Position numbers and translations under genes: made by a program
In this document: one piece after another, positions 44,634 through 53,276 of the stretch
Layout of the letters: every line of letters begins with the position of its first letter
Numbering within the stretch: the first letter of the stretch is position 1
The notes under the pieces: model-generated
Told to the model about the DNA's origin: nothing
Seen by the model: only the letters and a program-made list of their open reading frames with translations
The model's database searches: none
From: Phascolarctobacterium sp.
GTDB lineage: Bacteria; Bacillota; Negativicutes; Acidaminococcales; Acidaminococcaceae
Assembly: GCA_030540395.1 (NCBI GenBank)
Contig: JAUNWI010000008.1
Coordinates: forward strand, 28,443 to 92,442
Length of the DNA: 64,000 nt
Reading direction: 5' to 3'

Positions 44634-44662
44634 ATTGTACTACATAAAAGCCCTAAAAGCAA
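44634..44662 (-). promoter_or_regulatory. Promoter of the yybS-gdpP-rplI-dnaB operon
   Basis: TTGCTT (44662-44657), a 17-base spacer and TACAAT (44639-44634) on the minus strand, about 60 bases before the first gene. Confidence 0.75.
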
Positions 44663-44840
44663 AGGCTTTAACTGCAAAAATAAAGTGAACATCTTTTTTG
44701 CGTAACGTTTTGTTACCCATAAAATAGAGGCTTACTTTTTATGGGTAGCATTTTAGGTAGGATAAAATTCCAGCATCTTTGTCTATTGTTATAGCACATT
44801 TTGTGTGTTATTGGATGTAGGCGGATAAGATTGCTCTCGA

Positions 44841-44890
44841 CAAAAACAGCTAGCCAAGGCACTGCGTGCCACAGCTAGCTGTTTTGTTTT
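44841..44890 (-). terminator. Terminator palindrome A (asparaginase)
   Basis: ACAGCTAGC/GCTAGCTGT arms (44846-44854 with 44874-44882) and an inner GGCAC/GTGCC stem, with A-run and T-run outside. The same 37-bp palindrome, reverse complemented with one mismatch, recurs at 50426-50462. Confidence 0.9.
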
Positions 44891-44898
44891 TTATTAAT

Positions 44899-45837
44899 TT
44901 ATTGGGCGAGCTCTAACATGAGCTTTACCACAGTTGTTTCAAGGGTGTCCAGCTCGGCGCTCTTCGCCCCCAAGCGCTCAGCCAAGATACCCATGGGATA
45001 GGTATCAAGATGCACACCATCGTAGAGGCACTGAGTAGCGCAAACCACGGTCACACCTGCTTGCAAAACCTGCTCCAGCTTGGGCAGCCAGTTGTTGTCC
45101 CCGTTGGGCACGCCACCGGCGCCAAAGCCTTCTATAACGAGGCCCTTGTAGCCCTTGGCAAGATAGAATTCCAAAATGTCAGGCGTAGTGCCGGGAATGA
45201 GCTTTACTACTGCCACCTTGGGCTCCAGGGCTGTATCAATGGTGAATTCACCCTCACCGTAACCACCGCCCTGCAAAGCTCTCTTTTCCCAAAACAGGTG
45301 ATTATGCCTGATGGTTGCCATGGGGGAGCGGTTGATGCTAGCAAAGCCATTGAAGTTTTCCGTGTACAGCTTTTTGGCATGAGCACCATGAATAACCTGG
45401 TCGCCAAAAACCAAAGCTACGCCCTTTAAGGGACTAGTGGCAGCTAAAAAGGAGTGGTAAATATTTTCAGGAGCATCACTACCTTCGGCCTGAATGGGCA
45501 GCTGGGCACCGGTCAAAACCACGGGCTTTTGGCAATTGCGCAGCATTTGGCTCAGGGCTGCCGCTGTATAAGCCATGGTATCCGTTCCATGGGTAATGAC
45601 AAAGCCATCGTATTGCTCGTAATGAGCAGCTATGGCTTCGGCAATAATTTTCCAATGCTGAGGAGCAAGATTACTGCTATCCAAGTTGAGGATTTGCTTG
45701 GTCTCGATGGCGCACACATCCTCCAATTCCGGCACCAGCTTAATCATAGCAGGACCATCCAAGGCGGGAACCAGTCCGTCAGCAGAGGGAACACAGGCGA
45801 TGGTGCCACCTGTACCGAGCATTAAAATCTTTTTCAT
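44899..45837 (-). CDS. ansA: L-asparaginase, type I-like
   Basis: Hydrolyses asparagine to aspartate and ammonia. 312 residues, no signal peptide, so cytoplasmic. The first catalytic Thr is in LGTGGTIACV and the second in THGTDTMAYTA; FGDQVIHG is conserved in the type I family. Flanked by its own terminator and a divergent-free upstream gap, it appears monocistronic. Aspartate from it could feed fumarate-based anaerobic metabolism. Confidence 0.94.
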   Translation of the reverse strand: MKKILMLGTGGTIACVPSADGLVPALDGPAMIKLVPELEDVCAIETKQILNLDSSNLAPQHWKIIAEAIAAHYEQYDGFVITHGTDTMAYTAAALSQMLRNCQKPVVLTGAQLPIQAEGSDAPENIYHSFLAATSPLKGVALVFGDQVIHGAHAKKLYTENFNGFASINRSPMATIRHNHLFWEKRALQGGGYGEGEFTIDTALEPKVAVVKLIPGTTPDILEFYLAKGYKGLVIEGFGAGGVPNGDNNWLPKLEQVLQAGVTVVCATQCLYDGVHLDTYPMGILAERLGAKSAELDTLETTVVKLMLELAQ

Positions 45838-45943
45838 AGCTTTTCACCTCCTGCAGCAAAAGCACTAGCAAAAAAATTAATGAATAAGTAAAAGCCCAAA
45901 ATTTCTACAGCATGCGACTCCTTACATGATAGAGAGGAACTCA

Positions 45944-46798
45944 TCATTCCTGGGCTAGCTTCATAATTTTATCGTAGGCATCCAAACCGCAGCCAATGCC
46001 ATGGTCATGCAGCGCTAGCAGCTTGTCAGGTTTGATGTCCAGCTTGTCGATTTGCAGAGGAATTTGCGGACGGATGATGACAGCCTTGCCCTGCCGCTCC
46101 AACTCCTCGGCCTCAGCCAGTTGGCGATTGTATTCAGCAGGACGGTTTTGCATGATTTCCCACAGCTTGGGATATTCATGGTAAAAGGTTTGCATCATTA
46201 TTTTCGGAACCTTGTCCTTTTTTTGGTAGCCAGCGTTGCGGGTCAGCACAAAGATGAATTTTTCGTAGCCTGCTTCCCGGGCCTTTTCATAGGGAATGGG
46301 CGCAACTAAAGCTCCATCCATTAAATCCCGCTTACCGATGCGAACCACGGGCGCAAAGAACGGCATAGAAGACGAAGCTCGCACAGGCTTAAAGGTGTGG
46401 CCGATAGCTTCCTTGCCAAACCACACCGCACTGCCGGTGCGAATATCCGTTGTCCCTACCTGCAAGATGCCGGGATAATTGTAATAGGTTTCATAGTCAA
46501 AGGGGAGCAGCTTTTGGGGCAAATCCTTAAAAATAAAATCAAAGCCAAAGATACTGCCCTTTTTTACCCAATTTTGCAGGCTAAAGTAGCGCTTATCAGT
46601 GACGTAGTTTTCGATAATTTTGCGGGTGCGCAGGGGCTGGTTAGACATGTAGGATAGAATATTGCAGGCTCCGGCGGAAACTGCGGTAATGTAGGGAAAG
46701 GTCAGCTCTTTGAGCCAAAAGGCTTCAAAAACCCCCGCCGAAAACATGCCGCGCATGCCACCACCCTCCAGCACAAGTGCAATATTGGCTAAGTGCAT
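45944..46798 (-). CDS. Patatin-like phospholipase (YjjU/RssA type)
   Basis: 284-residue Ser-Asp dyad hydrolase. The oxyanion-hole motif is GGGMRGMFSAGV, the nucleophile Ser is in TAVSAGACN and the catalytic Asp in LMDGALVAP. The usual GxSxG box reads AVSAG, with Ala at the first Gly, a variant to note. A conserved C-terminal segment is typical of the YjjU group. It lies 11 bases from the small membrane protein gene downstream of gluQ and is likely cotranscribed with it. Confidence 0.9.
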   Translation of the reverse strand: MHLANIALVLEGGGMRGMFSAGVFEAFWLKELTFPYITAVSAGACNILSYMSNQPLRTRKIIENYVTDKRYFSLQNWVKKGSIFGFDFIFKDLPQKLLPFDYETYYNYPGILQVGTTDIRTGSAVWFGKEAIGHTFKPVRASSSMPFFAPVVRIGKRDLMDGALVAPIPYEKAREAGYEKFIFVLTRNAGYQKKDKVPKIMMQTFYHEYPKLWEIMQNRPAEYNRQLAEAEELERQGKAVIIRPQIPLQIDKLDIKPDKLLALHDHGIGCGLDAYDKIMKLAQE

Positions 46799-46813
46799 GG
46801 TTTTGCTCCTTGC

Positions 46814-47032
46814 TTATCTATATTTGTTTTTGTGTTTTTTGCGCTCATGCTGTGCGCGATAGTCGGCTTGTACTTGGTATACTTGGTAGATGTACAGGGC
46901 GCACATGGGGATGACGATGAACATGCCCAACCAGCGGTTGTCGAAGAAGTAGGAGCCAGCCATGCCGGCCAAAAGGCTGACGATGACCACCAGCAGCATA
47001 TTCACCTTGTATTTCATAAGATATTTTTTCAT
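46814..47032 (-). CDS. Small two-helix membrane protein, unknown function
   Basis: 72 residues. Two hydrophobic helices (about 11-30 and 33-52) are followed by a strongly basic tail (HERKKHKNKYR), so both ends should face the cytoplasm. AGGAGG lies upstream of the ATG. It sits between gluQ and the patatin gene on the same strand. No family recognised. Confidence 0.7.
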   Translation of the reverse strand: MKKYLMKYKVNMLLVVIVSLLAGMAGSYFFDNRWLGMFIVIPMCALYIYQVYQVQADYRAQHERKKHKNKYR

Positions 47033-47073
47033 GGTATAGAGTCCTCCTATTCACTCCAAGATATTATATTTTA

Positions 47074-48057
47074 TTATTGTAGTCTAATCAATTCACTTGG
47101 TACGATAATGTTTGTTGTGGAGATATTGTGAGAGTTAAATATTGGCAGCAAATCATCTACTCGCAGTGGTTCCGGCTTTTCAATTTGCCCTGCAAGGTAG
47201 GCCAAGAGTCCGATAATCGGCTCTGGGCTGCCATACGCTTTGCGCAGGGATGCAATCTCTAAATCGCCGTCACGCTTGGAGAGCCTGCGCCCTGTTGCGT
47301 CCACCAAGAGAGGAATGTGGCAAAAGGACGGCGGCGTGAAGCCTAGCAAGCGGTAGATATAAAGCTGCATAGGCGTGGAGCTTAAAAGGTCGCAGCCGCG
47401 CACTACTTGGGTGATACCCATAAGGGCATCGTCAATGGTCACAGCCAATTGATAGGCAAAGACACCGTCACTGCGACGCACAATAAAGTCCCCGCTTTCT
47501 TCCGCTAGGTTATAGCTTTGCGAACCGTAGTGGCCGTCGCAAAAGCTGATGGGTACATCCTCGACCTTCAAGCGATAGGCAGGGACACGCTTTTGCGCCT
47601 TAGCTTGGCGCTGCTCTGGCGTAAGCTCGCGGCAGGTACCAGCGTAAATTATACGTCCATCACTTAAGTGGGGAGCCTCCGCAGCATGCAGCTCACTGCG
47701 GCTGCAAAAGCAGGGATAAACCAGCTCTCTAGTCTCCAACTGCTCAAAGTAAGCAGCATAAATCTCGCTACGCTGGCTTTGAAAATAAAGCTCACTATTT
47801 GCACTGACATAGGCGCCCTCGTCCCAGGTTAGGCCCAGCCATTCTAAATCGCGGGCCAGCTGGTCGGCCTTCAGCCTTGTGCAGCGCTGGGGGTCCAAAT
47901 CCTCAATGCGCAAAATAATTCTGCCCCCGCTGCTTTTAGCGTAAAGCCAAGCCAGCAAGCTGCAAAACACATTGCCCAAATGTAAAAAGCCGCTGGGCGT
48001 TGGCGCGAAACGCCCCACCACTGCGCCAGCTGCCGATTTTTGTTGTTCCAAAAGCAT
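47074..48057 (-). CDS. gluQ: Glutamyl-Q tRNA(Asp) synthetase
   Basis: Truncated GluRS paralogue that attaches glutamate to queuosine-34 of tRNA(Asp). 327 residues, without the anticodon-binding domain. GRFAPTPSGFLHLGN holds the HIGH-like motif and RRLSKRDGD the KMSKS-like motif; CFCSRSEL and GTCREL supply zinc cysteines. The ATG at 48057 is preferred because the ATG at 48069 abuts the only ribosome site (AAAGG). Its presence implies a queuosine-modified tRNA pool. Confidence 0.93.
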   Translation of the reverse strand: MLLEQQKSAAGAVVGRFAPTPSGFLHLGNVFCSLLAWLYAKSSGGRIILRIEDLDPQRCTRLKADQLARDLEWLGLTWDEGAYVSANSELYFQSQRSEIYAAYFEQLETRELVYPCFCSRSELHAAEAPHLSDGRIIYAGTCRELTPEQRQAKAQKRVPAYRLKVEDVPISFCDGHYGSQSYNLAEESGDFIVRRSDGVFAYQLAVTIDDALMGITQVVRGCDLLSSTPMQLYIYRLLGFTPPSFCHIPLLVDATGRRLSKRDGDLEIASLRKAYGSPEPIIGLLAYLAGQIEKPEPLRVDDLLPIFNSHNISTTNIIVPSELIRLQ

Positions 48058-48160
48058 ATTTAGGCACATCCTTTAATCTTTACATCTATATTTTATCATA
48101 TCGTCCGCGGCTTGTGTACAGTATTTATGCGCAAAACTATGCTAAAAGCACATGTATTCA

Positions 48161-48189
48161 TTGCTTTTTAGAATGAATAGGCCTATAAT
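48161..48189 (+). promoter_or_regulatory. Promoter of the AGCS symporter gene
   Basis: TTGCTT at 48161-48166, a 17-base spacer and TATAAT at 48184-48189. Confidence 0.8.
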
Positions 48190-48233
48190 TAATATGACCA
48201 AATTTTATGAAGTTTTGTAAGGAGGGGGATCTA

Positions 48234-49769
48234 ATGGAAGCGATTTTTGCTGCTATTAATGGTATTTTTAGTTTTATCGGGCCCTTGTCCGACTTTTTGT
48301 GGGACTTTCCTACAAACATGAAGTGGTATGCTTCAATCCCTATTTTGGGAAACTTTTCCCTGGCCATTATTCTTTTGATGGGCTCCGGCATTTATTTTAG
48401 CCTGCGCCTTGGCTTCGTGCAAATCACTGAATTCAAGCGGGGCCTTTTGACCATGGCCCACAAAAAGCATACGGAAATCGGCATTTCACCCTTGGCAGCT
48501 TTCTTTTTGAGCTCCGCCATGCGCGTTGGCCCCGGCAACATCATTGGTGTAACCGGTGCTATCTCTGTAGGCGGCCCTGGCGCTCTCTTCTGGATGTGGC
48601 TTTCCGCCTTCTTTGGCATGGCTGTGGCCTATGTAGAAAGCGTGCTGGCGCAGATTTTTAAGGAGCGCAAGGACGATGAATATGTCGGCGGCTTGCCCTT
48701 CTACGGCCGTCGCCTTTTGGGCAACAAGGTTTGGATTGGCTGCTTCCTGTCCGTGCTTTATATCCTTTATGCAATGTGCTGTCTGCCAGCGCAAGCCTTC
48801 AACGTAGTTTCTTCCGTCGGCGTGATGACCACCATCGTAACCGGTGCTGAGATTGCAGCTGGTTCTTCCTTTTATTATGTAGTAGGGGCAATTGTTATTG
48901 TTATTAGCGCTATCATTACCTTTGGCGGCATTCGCAAGCTGACCAAAATCACCGACAAAATGGTGCCTGTGATGGCAGTAGTTTATTTGGTAATCGTTTT
49001 AGTGCTGGCACTGCTGAATTTGGACCGTCTGCCCTACTTCTTCAGCGCTGTATTTGGTGGGGCCTTCACCCAAGAGGCCTTCTTTGGCGGCACCTTTGGC
49101 ACCATTCTTTCCCAGGGCGTAAAGCGCGGCTTGATGTCCAACGAAGCCGGTCAAGGTACCATCACCATGCCTGCTGCTGCAGCTGACGCAGATCATCCCT
49201 GCGAGCAGGGCGACATTTCCGCTATCGGCGTATTCTTGGATACCATCGTTATTTGTACCTTAACCGGCTTTGTGGTTGTTATGGCTCACTGCTGGACCGG
49301 CGCTGACGGAGCTGCTTGGGGCAAGCTGGACAAGCTGCCCAAGTTTATTGCTTCCGTAGCCGAATTGACTGGTGGCCAAGGTCTGCATCAGGCGGTGACC
49401 TTCCTTGTTACCTTCTGCTTCTGCCTCTTTGCTTATACCTGCCTTTTGGGCATGATTTCCTTCTCCGAAATCGCTGCCAACCGCATAAGCCGCAGCTCTT
49501 CCTTCATCAATATGATTCGCGTAATTGGCTTGTTCGTGGCAGCCTTTGGCATCATGTGCAATATTGCAGGCTATGAGCTGGGCAACCTGTGGGCCTTCTC
49601 CGATTTGGGCAACATTATGATTGTGTATTTCAACATTCCCATTCTGTACTGCGGTGCCAAGCTTGTTTTCAAGGCTCACGAGCATTATGCTAAAAATGAT
49701 GGCACACCCTTTACCGGCGAGGTTGTGGGCATACCCTTGGAATATTGGGATAACAAGGCAAAAAAATAA
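48234..49769 (+). CDS. Sodium:alanine/glycine symporter, AGCS family
   Basis: 511-residue transporter with about 11 helices. Family motifs include FFLSSAMRVGPGNIIGVTGAI near the N-terminus and GVKRGLMSNEAGQGT in the centre. It imports alanine or glycine with Na+. The ATG at 48234 follows GGAGGGGG; the longer frame begins before that site. Use of Na+ fits an organism with a Na+-pumping decarboxylase (mad operon, 52-63 kb). Confidence 0.95.
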   Translation: MEAIFAAINGIFSFIGPLSDFLWDFPTNMKWYASIPILGNFSLAIILLMGSGIYFSLRLGFVQITEFKRGLLTMAHKKHTEIGISPLAAFFLSSAMRVGPGNIIGVTGAISVGGPGALFWMWLSAFFGMAVAYVESVLAQIFKERKDDEYVGGLPFYGRRLLGNKVWIGCFLSVLYILYAMCCLPAQAFNVVSSVGVMTTIVTGAEIAAGSSFYYVVGAIVIVISAIITFGGIRKLTKITDKMVPVMAVVYLVIVLVLALLNLDRLPYFFSAVFGGAFTQEAFFGGTFGTILSQGVKRGLMSNEAGQGTITMPAAAADADHPCEQGDISAIGVFLDTIVICTLTGFVVVMAHCWTGADGAAWGKLDKLPKFIASVAELTGGQGLHQAVTFLVTFCFCLFAYTCLLGMISFSEIAANRISRSSSFINMIRVIGLFVAAFGIMCNIAGYELGNLWAFSDLGNIMIVYFNIPILYCGAKLVFKAHEHYAKNDGTPFTGEVVGIPLEYWDNKAKK

Positions 49770-49826
49770 CACATTTTTATGTTATAATATTCAATAGGAT
49801 CATTTTACACAGAAAAGAGGTGCGTT

Positions 49827-50411
49827 ATGTCTGAAGAAAGAATTACTGATGGTTACAAGGATAGTGCTGATATTGAGTGGGAAGCGGAAAAAATCTGTCG
49901 CTGGGCAGCGGCTCGCGCCGGCGTAATTGTAGTTGCTCCCCTGATTGGCACTATGACCTTGATGGCCAACGAGGTTTATATGATTACCCGCTTAGCAGAG
50001 CTGCGAGGCATCAAGCTTAGCGAAAGTGCAGTGTTGGGCCTTTTGGGCTCCCTGGGAGCTACCTTTGTAGGTCAAACCTTAGTAACGCTCATTCCTTTTG
50101 CTCCGGTGCAGATTCCTGTGGGTATCTCCGTTACCTACGCCGTGGGCAAGGTGGCCAACGCTTGGCTGAAGGCTGGTCGTCCTGAAGACATTGCGGCCTT
50201 TAAGGAAGTATATGACGAGGCTAAGGCCGAGGGCATGAAAAAGTTTAAGGAGTTTAGCAAGCTTGACTGCAAGGACGAGCCTCTGGGCGACGAAAGCAAG
50301 CGCTTTAACCTTGATTCCCAAGAGGTTTTTGATTCCGTAACACGCAAGGCCGACGAAGCTGAATATAAGCTTAGCGATGCCGTGCGCAAGGTGGGCGACA
50401 AGCTGAAATAA
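49827..50411 (+). CDS. Membrane-associated protein, DUF697/YcjF-like
   Basis: 194 residues. After an acidic N-terminus there are two hydrophobic segments (about 29-50 and 66-88), one containing the VAPLIGTMTLMANEVYMI stretch, then a long charged helical tail rich in Lys, Glu and Asp. The organisation resembles DUF697 proteins, but the match is not certain. It has its own upstream TATAAT and a strong ribosome site (AGAGGTG), and is followed by terminator palindrome B. Confidence 0.65.
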   Translation: MSEERITDGYKDSADIEWEAEKICRWAAARAGVIVVAPLIGTMTLMANEVYMITRLAELRGIKLSESAVLGLLGSLGATFVGQTLVTLIPFAPVQIPVGISVTYAVGKVANAWLKAGRPEDIAAFKEVYDEAKAEGMKKFKEFSKLDCKDEPLGDESKRFNLDSQEVFDSVTRKADEAEYKLSDAVRKVGDKLK

Positions 50412-50728
50412 GAGCATAAAAACTAACAGCTAGCTGTGGCACGCAGTGCCGTGGCTAGCTGTTTTTGTTACTCACTCAACACCAATCCTACTTACGAAAA
50501 AGAGCAGGAGTGGTGAGTTCCTGCCCTTTCCCGAATAATGGTTATTTATAGTGTAGCTTCCTAACAGACTCAACGGAGTGGTGAATTCCTCATCTGCCAG
50601 CAGCCCTGCTATCGTCTTTAGTGTATACTATTTGATTATAACACCTATTATAATCACAATAATTCTGCCTGTCAACCCATAAAAAAAGGCTTCCAGTAAC
50701 GTCTTGTTACCAGAAGCCTTTCTATTTT
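50412..50728. other. Intergenic region after the DUF697-like gene
   Basis: This 317-bp gap holds terminator palindrome B (50420-50467), a GAGTGGTGA(G/A)TTCCT motif repeated at about 50508 and 50576 (the first inside a CAGGA/TCCTG hairpin), and the thioesterase terminator at 50681-50730. No gene is seen. Confidence 0.6.
50420..50467 (+). terminator. Terminator palindrome B
   Basis: ACAGCTAGC/GCTAGCTGT arms (50426-50434 with 50454-50462) and an inner GGCAC/GTGCC stem, then TTTTTG. It is a near-exact reverse complement of palindrome A at 44846-44882. Confidence 0.9.
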
Positions 50729-50730
50729 TT
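50681..50730 (-). terminator. Intrinsic terminator of the AEC-thioesterase unit
   Basis: Stem AAAGGCTTC/GAAGCCTTT (50685-50693 with 50713-50721) plus an inner GTAAC/GTTAC stem. Seven A on the left read as T on the minus strand. Confidence 0.9.
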
Positions 50731-51154
50731 ACCACTTTTCAGGAACTTCCTTCAGCTTGTCCATGACAAACATAATATAGGACACATTGCAGATGATATT
50801 GCCTGCATCATCGGTGATAACAGAAGCAATATTAACGGTGGATTGACCGCTGTGCAAAATCTTGCTTTGTACGGTCAGGGTACCAAAGCCCTTCACATTG
50901 CTGATATAGTCAATGTGCATATTCAAGGTAGTGCAAATCTTGCCAATGGAAGCGCAGGTGATACCTGTTACACAGTCTGCCAAAGCAGCCATGGCACCGC
51001 CATGCACACCCAACCAATGATTGGTGTGAATATCAAAATCAATGGGCATTTCCAAGGTTGCACCGCCACAGTGTACTTCCTTGATTTGGATTTTCAATAC
51101 ATTCATAAATGCATTGGTGCTCCACATTTTGCGAATAATTTTCTCAGGTTCCAT
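50729..51154 (-). CDS. PaaI-family hotdog thioesterase
   Basis: 141-residue acyl-CoA thioesterase of the hotdog fold. The HGGAMAALADCVTGI segment matches the PaaI/YbgC-type active-site helix, with Asp as the likely catalytic residue. It lies 21 bases after the AEC carrier gene downstream of the malonate decarboxylase operon. It might release acetyl- or malonyl-CoA, which is inference from position. Confidence 0.85.
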   Translation of the reverse strand: MEPEKIIRKMWSTNAFMNVLKIQIKEVHCGGATLEMPIDFDIHTNHWLGVHGGAMAALADCVTGITCASIGKICTTLNMHIDYISNVKGFGTLTVQSKILHSGQSTVNIASVITDDAGNIICNVSYIMFVMDKLKEVPEKW

Positions 51155-51175
51155 ATTAATCCACCTCTCAAATTA

Positions 51176-52129
51176 TTAAAAATAAACATTCACTATGGTC
51201 ATGTAGAAGGGAATGACCAAAAGCCCAAACAGAATAGTAATAAAGCTTAGGGAAGCAGCATACTGACTGTCAGACCCATACTGCTTGGCCACAATAGCCA
51301 TCTGCGTCATAGTCGGCATAGCAGCCTGCATAGTGAATACTTTGACGGAAATAGGGGATACACTAATAAAGGGCACCAGTGCCAACACACATAAAGGACA
51401 AACAATGAAGCGTCCGAATAAGCCACCGATGATGTCTCGTTCAAAGTTGAACTCGCGCAGATTAATCTTGCTGATTTCAATACCGATAAAAATCAAGGAC
51501 AAGGGAGTAGTCAAATTGCCCACATACTGAAAGCCACGAGCCAAAAAGCGCGGCAGCGGCACATTCAACAAAATCAGCACAATTGCTGCCACAAAGCCCA
51601 TCAAGGGCGGGGACCAGAGCTTTTTCAAAACTGTCTTAGAAAACAGGCTGGACTGCTTGCCAGAAGTATCGGCAACAATATTCTGCACGCCCAAGGTCCA
51701 GAAGAAAATTAAATTCACCATATAGTAAAGCATTACAGAAGGTATACTTTCATCGCCAAACAGTGCCAAATTTACAGGCAGGCCAATAAACATGGTATTA
51801 GCAATGAAAAAGTTGGTGGCAAAAACGCCCCTTCTGCCCTGTTTAATCCCCAGCACCTTAACGAAGAACTTGCCTATGACCATGGCTAAAAGCATGGAGC
51901 CAACGGGCAGGAGCATATCAGGAGCCAGTTTAACCAGCTTATCCGCCGTAAAATTTTTGGTTAAACTGGTAATCATATATAAAGGTAAAGAGACGGTTGT
52001 AACCAGCTTGGCAATCAGAGCACTGCTCTTCTCGTCAAACCAACCCTTTTTGCTCAAAATATAGCCTATACCAACAACTAAAACTATGGTAAAAATGCCA
52101 TCCAAGGCTTGTAATACAAAATTAATCAT
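51176..52129 (-). CDS. AEC-family transporter (auxin efflux carrier type)
   Basis: 317-residue membrane protein with about 10 helices in two repeats. The family includes MdcF, the malonate carrier of Klebsiella-type mdc clusters. Located directly after the mad operon terminator and only 29 bases from it, it could be expressed by read-through as a second malonate carrier besides MadLM. It could also carry malate or another acid. It forms a unit with the PaaI thioesterase gene. Confidence 0.82.
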   Translation of the reverse strand: MINFVLQALDGIFTIVLVVGIGYILSKKGWFDEKSSALIAKLVTTVSLPLYMITSLTKNFTADKLVKLAPDMLLPVGSMLLAMVIGKFFVKVLGIKQGRRGVFATNFFIANTMFIGLPVNLALFGDESIPSVMLYYMVNLIFFWTLGVQNIVADTSGKQSSLFSKTVLKKLWSPPLMGFVAAIVLILLNVPLPRFLARGFQYVGNLTTPLSLIFIGIEISKINLREFNFERDIIGGLFGRFIVCPLCVLALVPFISVSPISVKVFTMQAAMPTMTQMAIVAKQYGSDSQYAASLSFITILFGLLVIPFYMTIVNVYF

Positions 52130-52157
52130 TCAGGAATCCCTCTTTCTTTAATACGCA

Positions 52158-52184
52158 CAAAAAGGCCCGGTGACCAGCCGAACC
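52158..52184 (-). terminator. Terminator at the 3' end of the mad operon
   Basis: Stem GGTTCGG/CCGGGCC (52184-52178 with 52170-52164 on the minus strand, two G-U pairs), then five T. It lies about 90 bases after the madG stop codon. Confidence 0.7.
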
Positions 52185-52273
52185 TGATTGTGCAAAATGG
52201 AGGAGTGGTTTTTTAGCATTCTCTTGCTAAAGCTGTCTAATATATGTCAAGGAATTAGTAATATATCCTGTCC

Positions 52274-53236
52274 CTAAAATATATCACACGGAAATTCCTT
52301 ATTTTCAAGTAAATATAGTGCTATGGTGATGGATAGCAAATCTGCACTGCCGCCAGGACTAATTCGTCTGGCTACAAAGTATTCTTCTGCTTGGGCAATC
52401 GCTTTGCGACCAGCTTCGGTAAACACACTGCCAACTGCCAAAATGTTAGCAGCAATGCCCTGTACCTCAAACAATGTCGCCAAATCCGTGCGCCAAATCA
52501 CATTACTATCTTCTACCACAGTCATTAGGCTTAATAAGCTGTGCACCAAAGCGTTATTCAAGGTTGCACCAGCATCCAATGCTTGCTTTAAAGCCGGCAA
52601 GCCGTATTTCATCACACTGGGGAAGCCATGCTCTACCTCGCCTCTGATACCAGTGATACCATTTTCGCGATAAAGCTTTTCACCAGCAGTAACTGCCTCA
52701 TGCTTCAAACGATGCAGTTCTCTTTCAACCAAGCCAGCAGTCATCTGCCGAACTAAGGGTATAAGTTCATCTTTTTTCAGGCCATGGCCCATAGCGTAGC
52801 CAGCTACGCTGCTCAAAATGCCACCGGCAAATAAGATACCTCTTTGGGTGTTAATCCCTTTGGTAACCCGCAGCAGCTCCGCTTCTGCGGTAACGCCATA
52901 GGAGCGCATCTTTTGCAAAAGCTCCTGCAAGGAACCCTTGTGGATCATACCGATATCCTGTAAATCACCAAAGGCTTTTCCCAGCACTGCAGAGCTCATC
53001 ATAAAGGTTAACAAGCTCATGTCATTGTGAGAGCCATTGGACAATCTTGTTACCAGTCCCGGTTTGGGATGGGTAGAAACCTCTAACAAAATTGCCTGCG
53101 TCAAATATTGACTTACTTTTGCTAAATCAGCATCGAAGGAAGAAAGTTGGCAAGTATAGCATTGATTAATAACTTTTATTTCATTGTTGTCTACTCGCTG
53201 AATTAAAACATCTCGCTCAGTCATATCACTAACCAA
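52274..53236 (-). CDS. madG: Triphosphoribosyl-dephospho-CoA synthase (CitG/MdcB-like)
   Basis: Makes 2'-(5''-triphosphoribosyl)-3'-dephospho-CoA, the precursor of the malonate decarboxylase ACP prosthetic group. 320 residues with the CitG pattern: STHPKPGLV, TKGINTQRG, GIRGEVEHGFPSV and SPGGSADLL. The start is a TTG at 53236, 6 bases after AAGGAG; the next ATG (53224) has no ribosome site in range. It is the last mad gene, whereas madG is near the front in Malonomonas rubra. Confidence 0.92.
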   Translation of the reverse strand: MVSDMTERDVLIQRVDNNEIKVINQCYTCQLSSFDADLAKVSQYLTQAILLEVSTHPKPGLVTRLSNGSHNDMSLLTFMMSSAVLGKAFGDLQDIGMIHKGSLQELLQKMRSYGVTAEAELLRVTKGINTQRGILFAGGILSSVAGYAMGHGLKKDELIPLVRQMTAGLVERELHRLKHEAVTAGEKLYRENGITGIRGEVEHGFPSVMKYGLPALKQALDAGATLNNALVHSLLSLMTVVEDSNVIWRTDLATLFEVQGIAANILAVGSVFTEAGRKAIAQAEEYFVARRISPGGSADLLSITIALYLLENKEFPCDIF

Positions 53237-53276
53237 CTTTCTCTCCTTAACATATGCTTTAAATTATCTGTATCTA

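Larger units (their letters stand above)
44573..44898. other. Intergenic region between yybS-like gene and asparaginase gene
   Basis: This 326-bp gap holds the minus-strand promoter at 44634-44662, an upstream hairpin TACCCATAAAA/TTTTATGGGTA (about 44714-44747) of unknown role, and the asparaginase terminator at 44841-44890. No ORF is credible. Confidence 0.6.
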
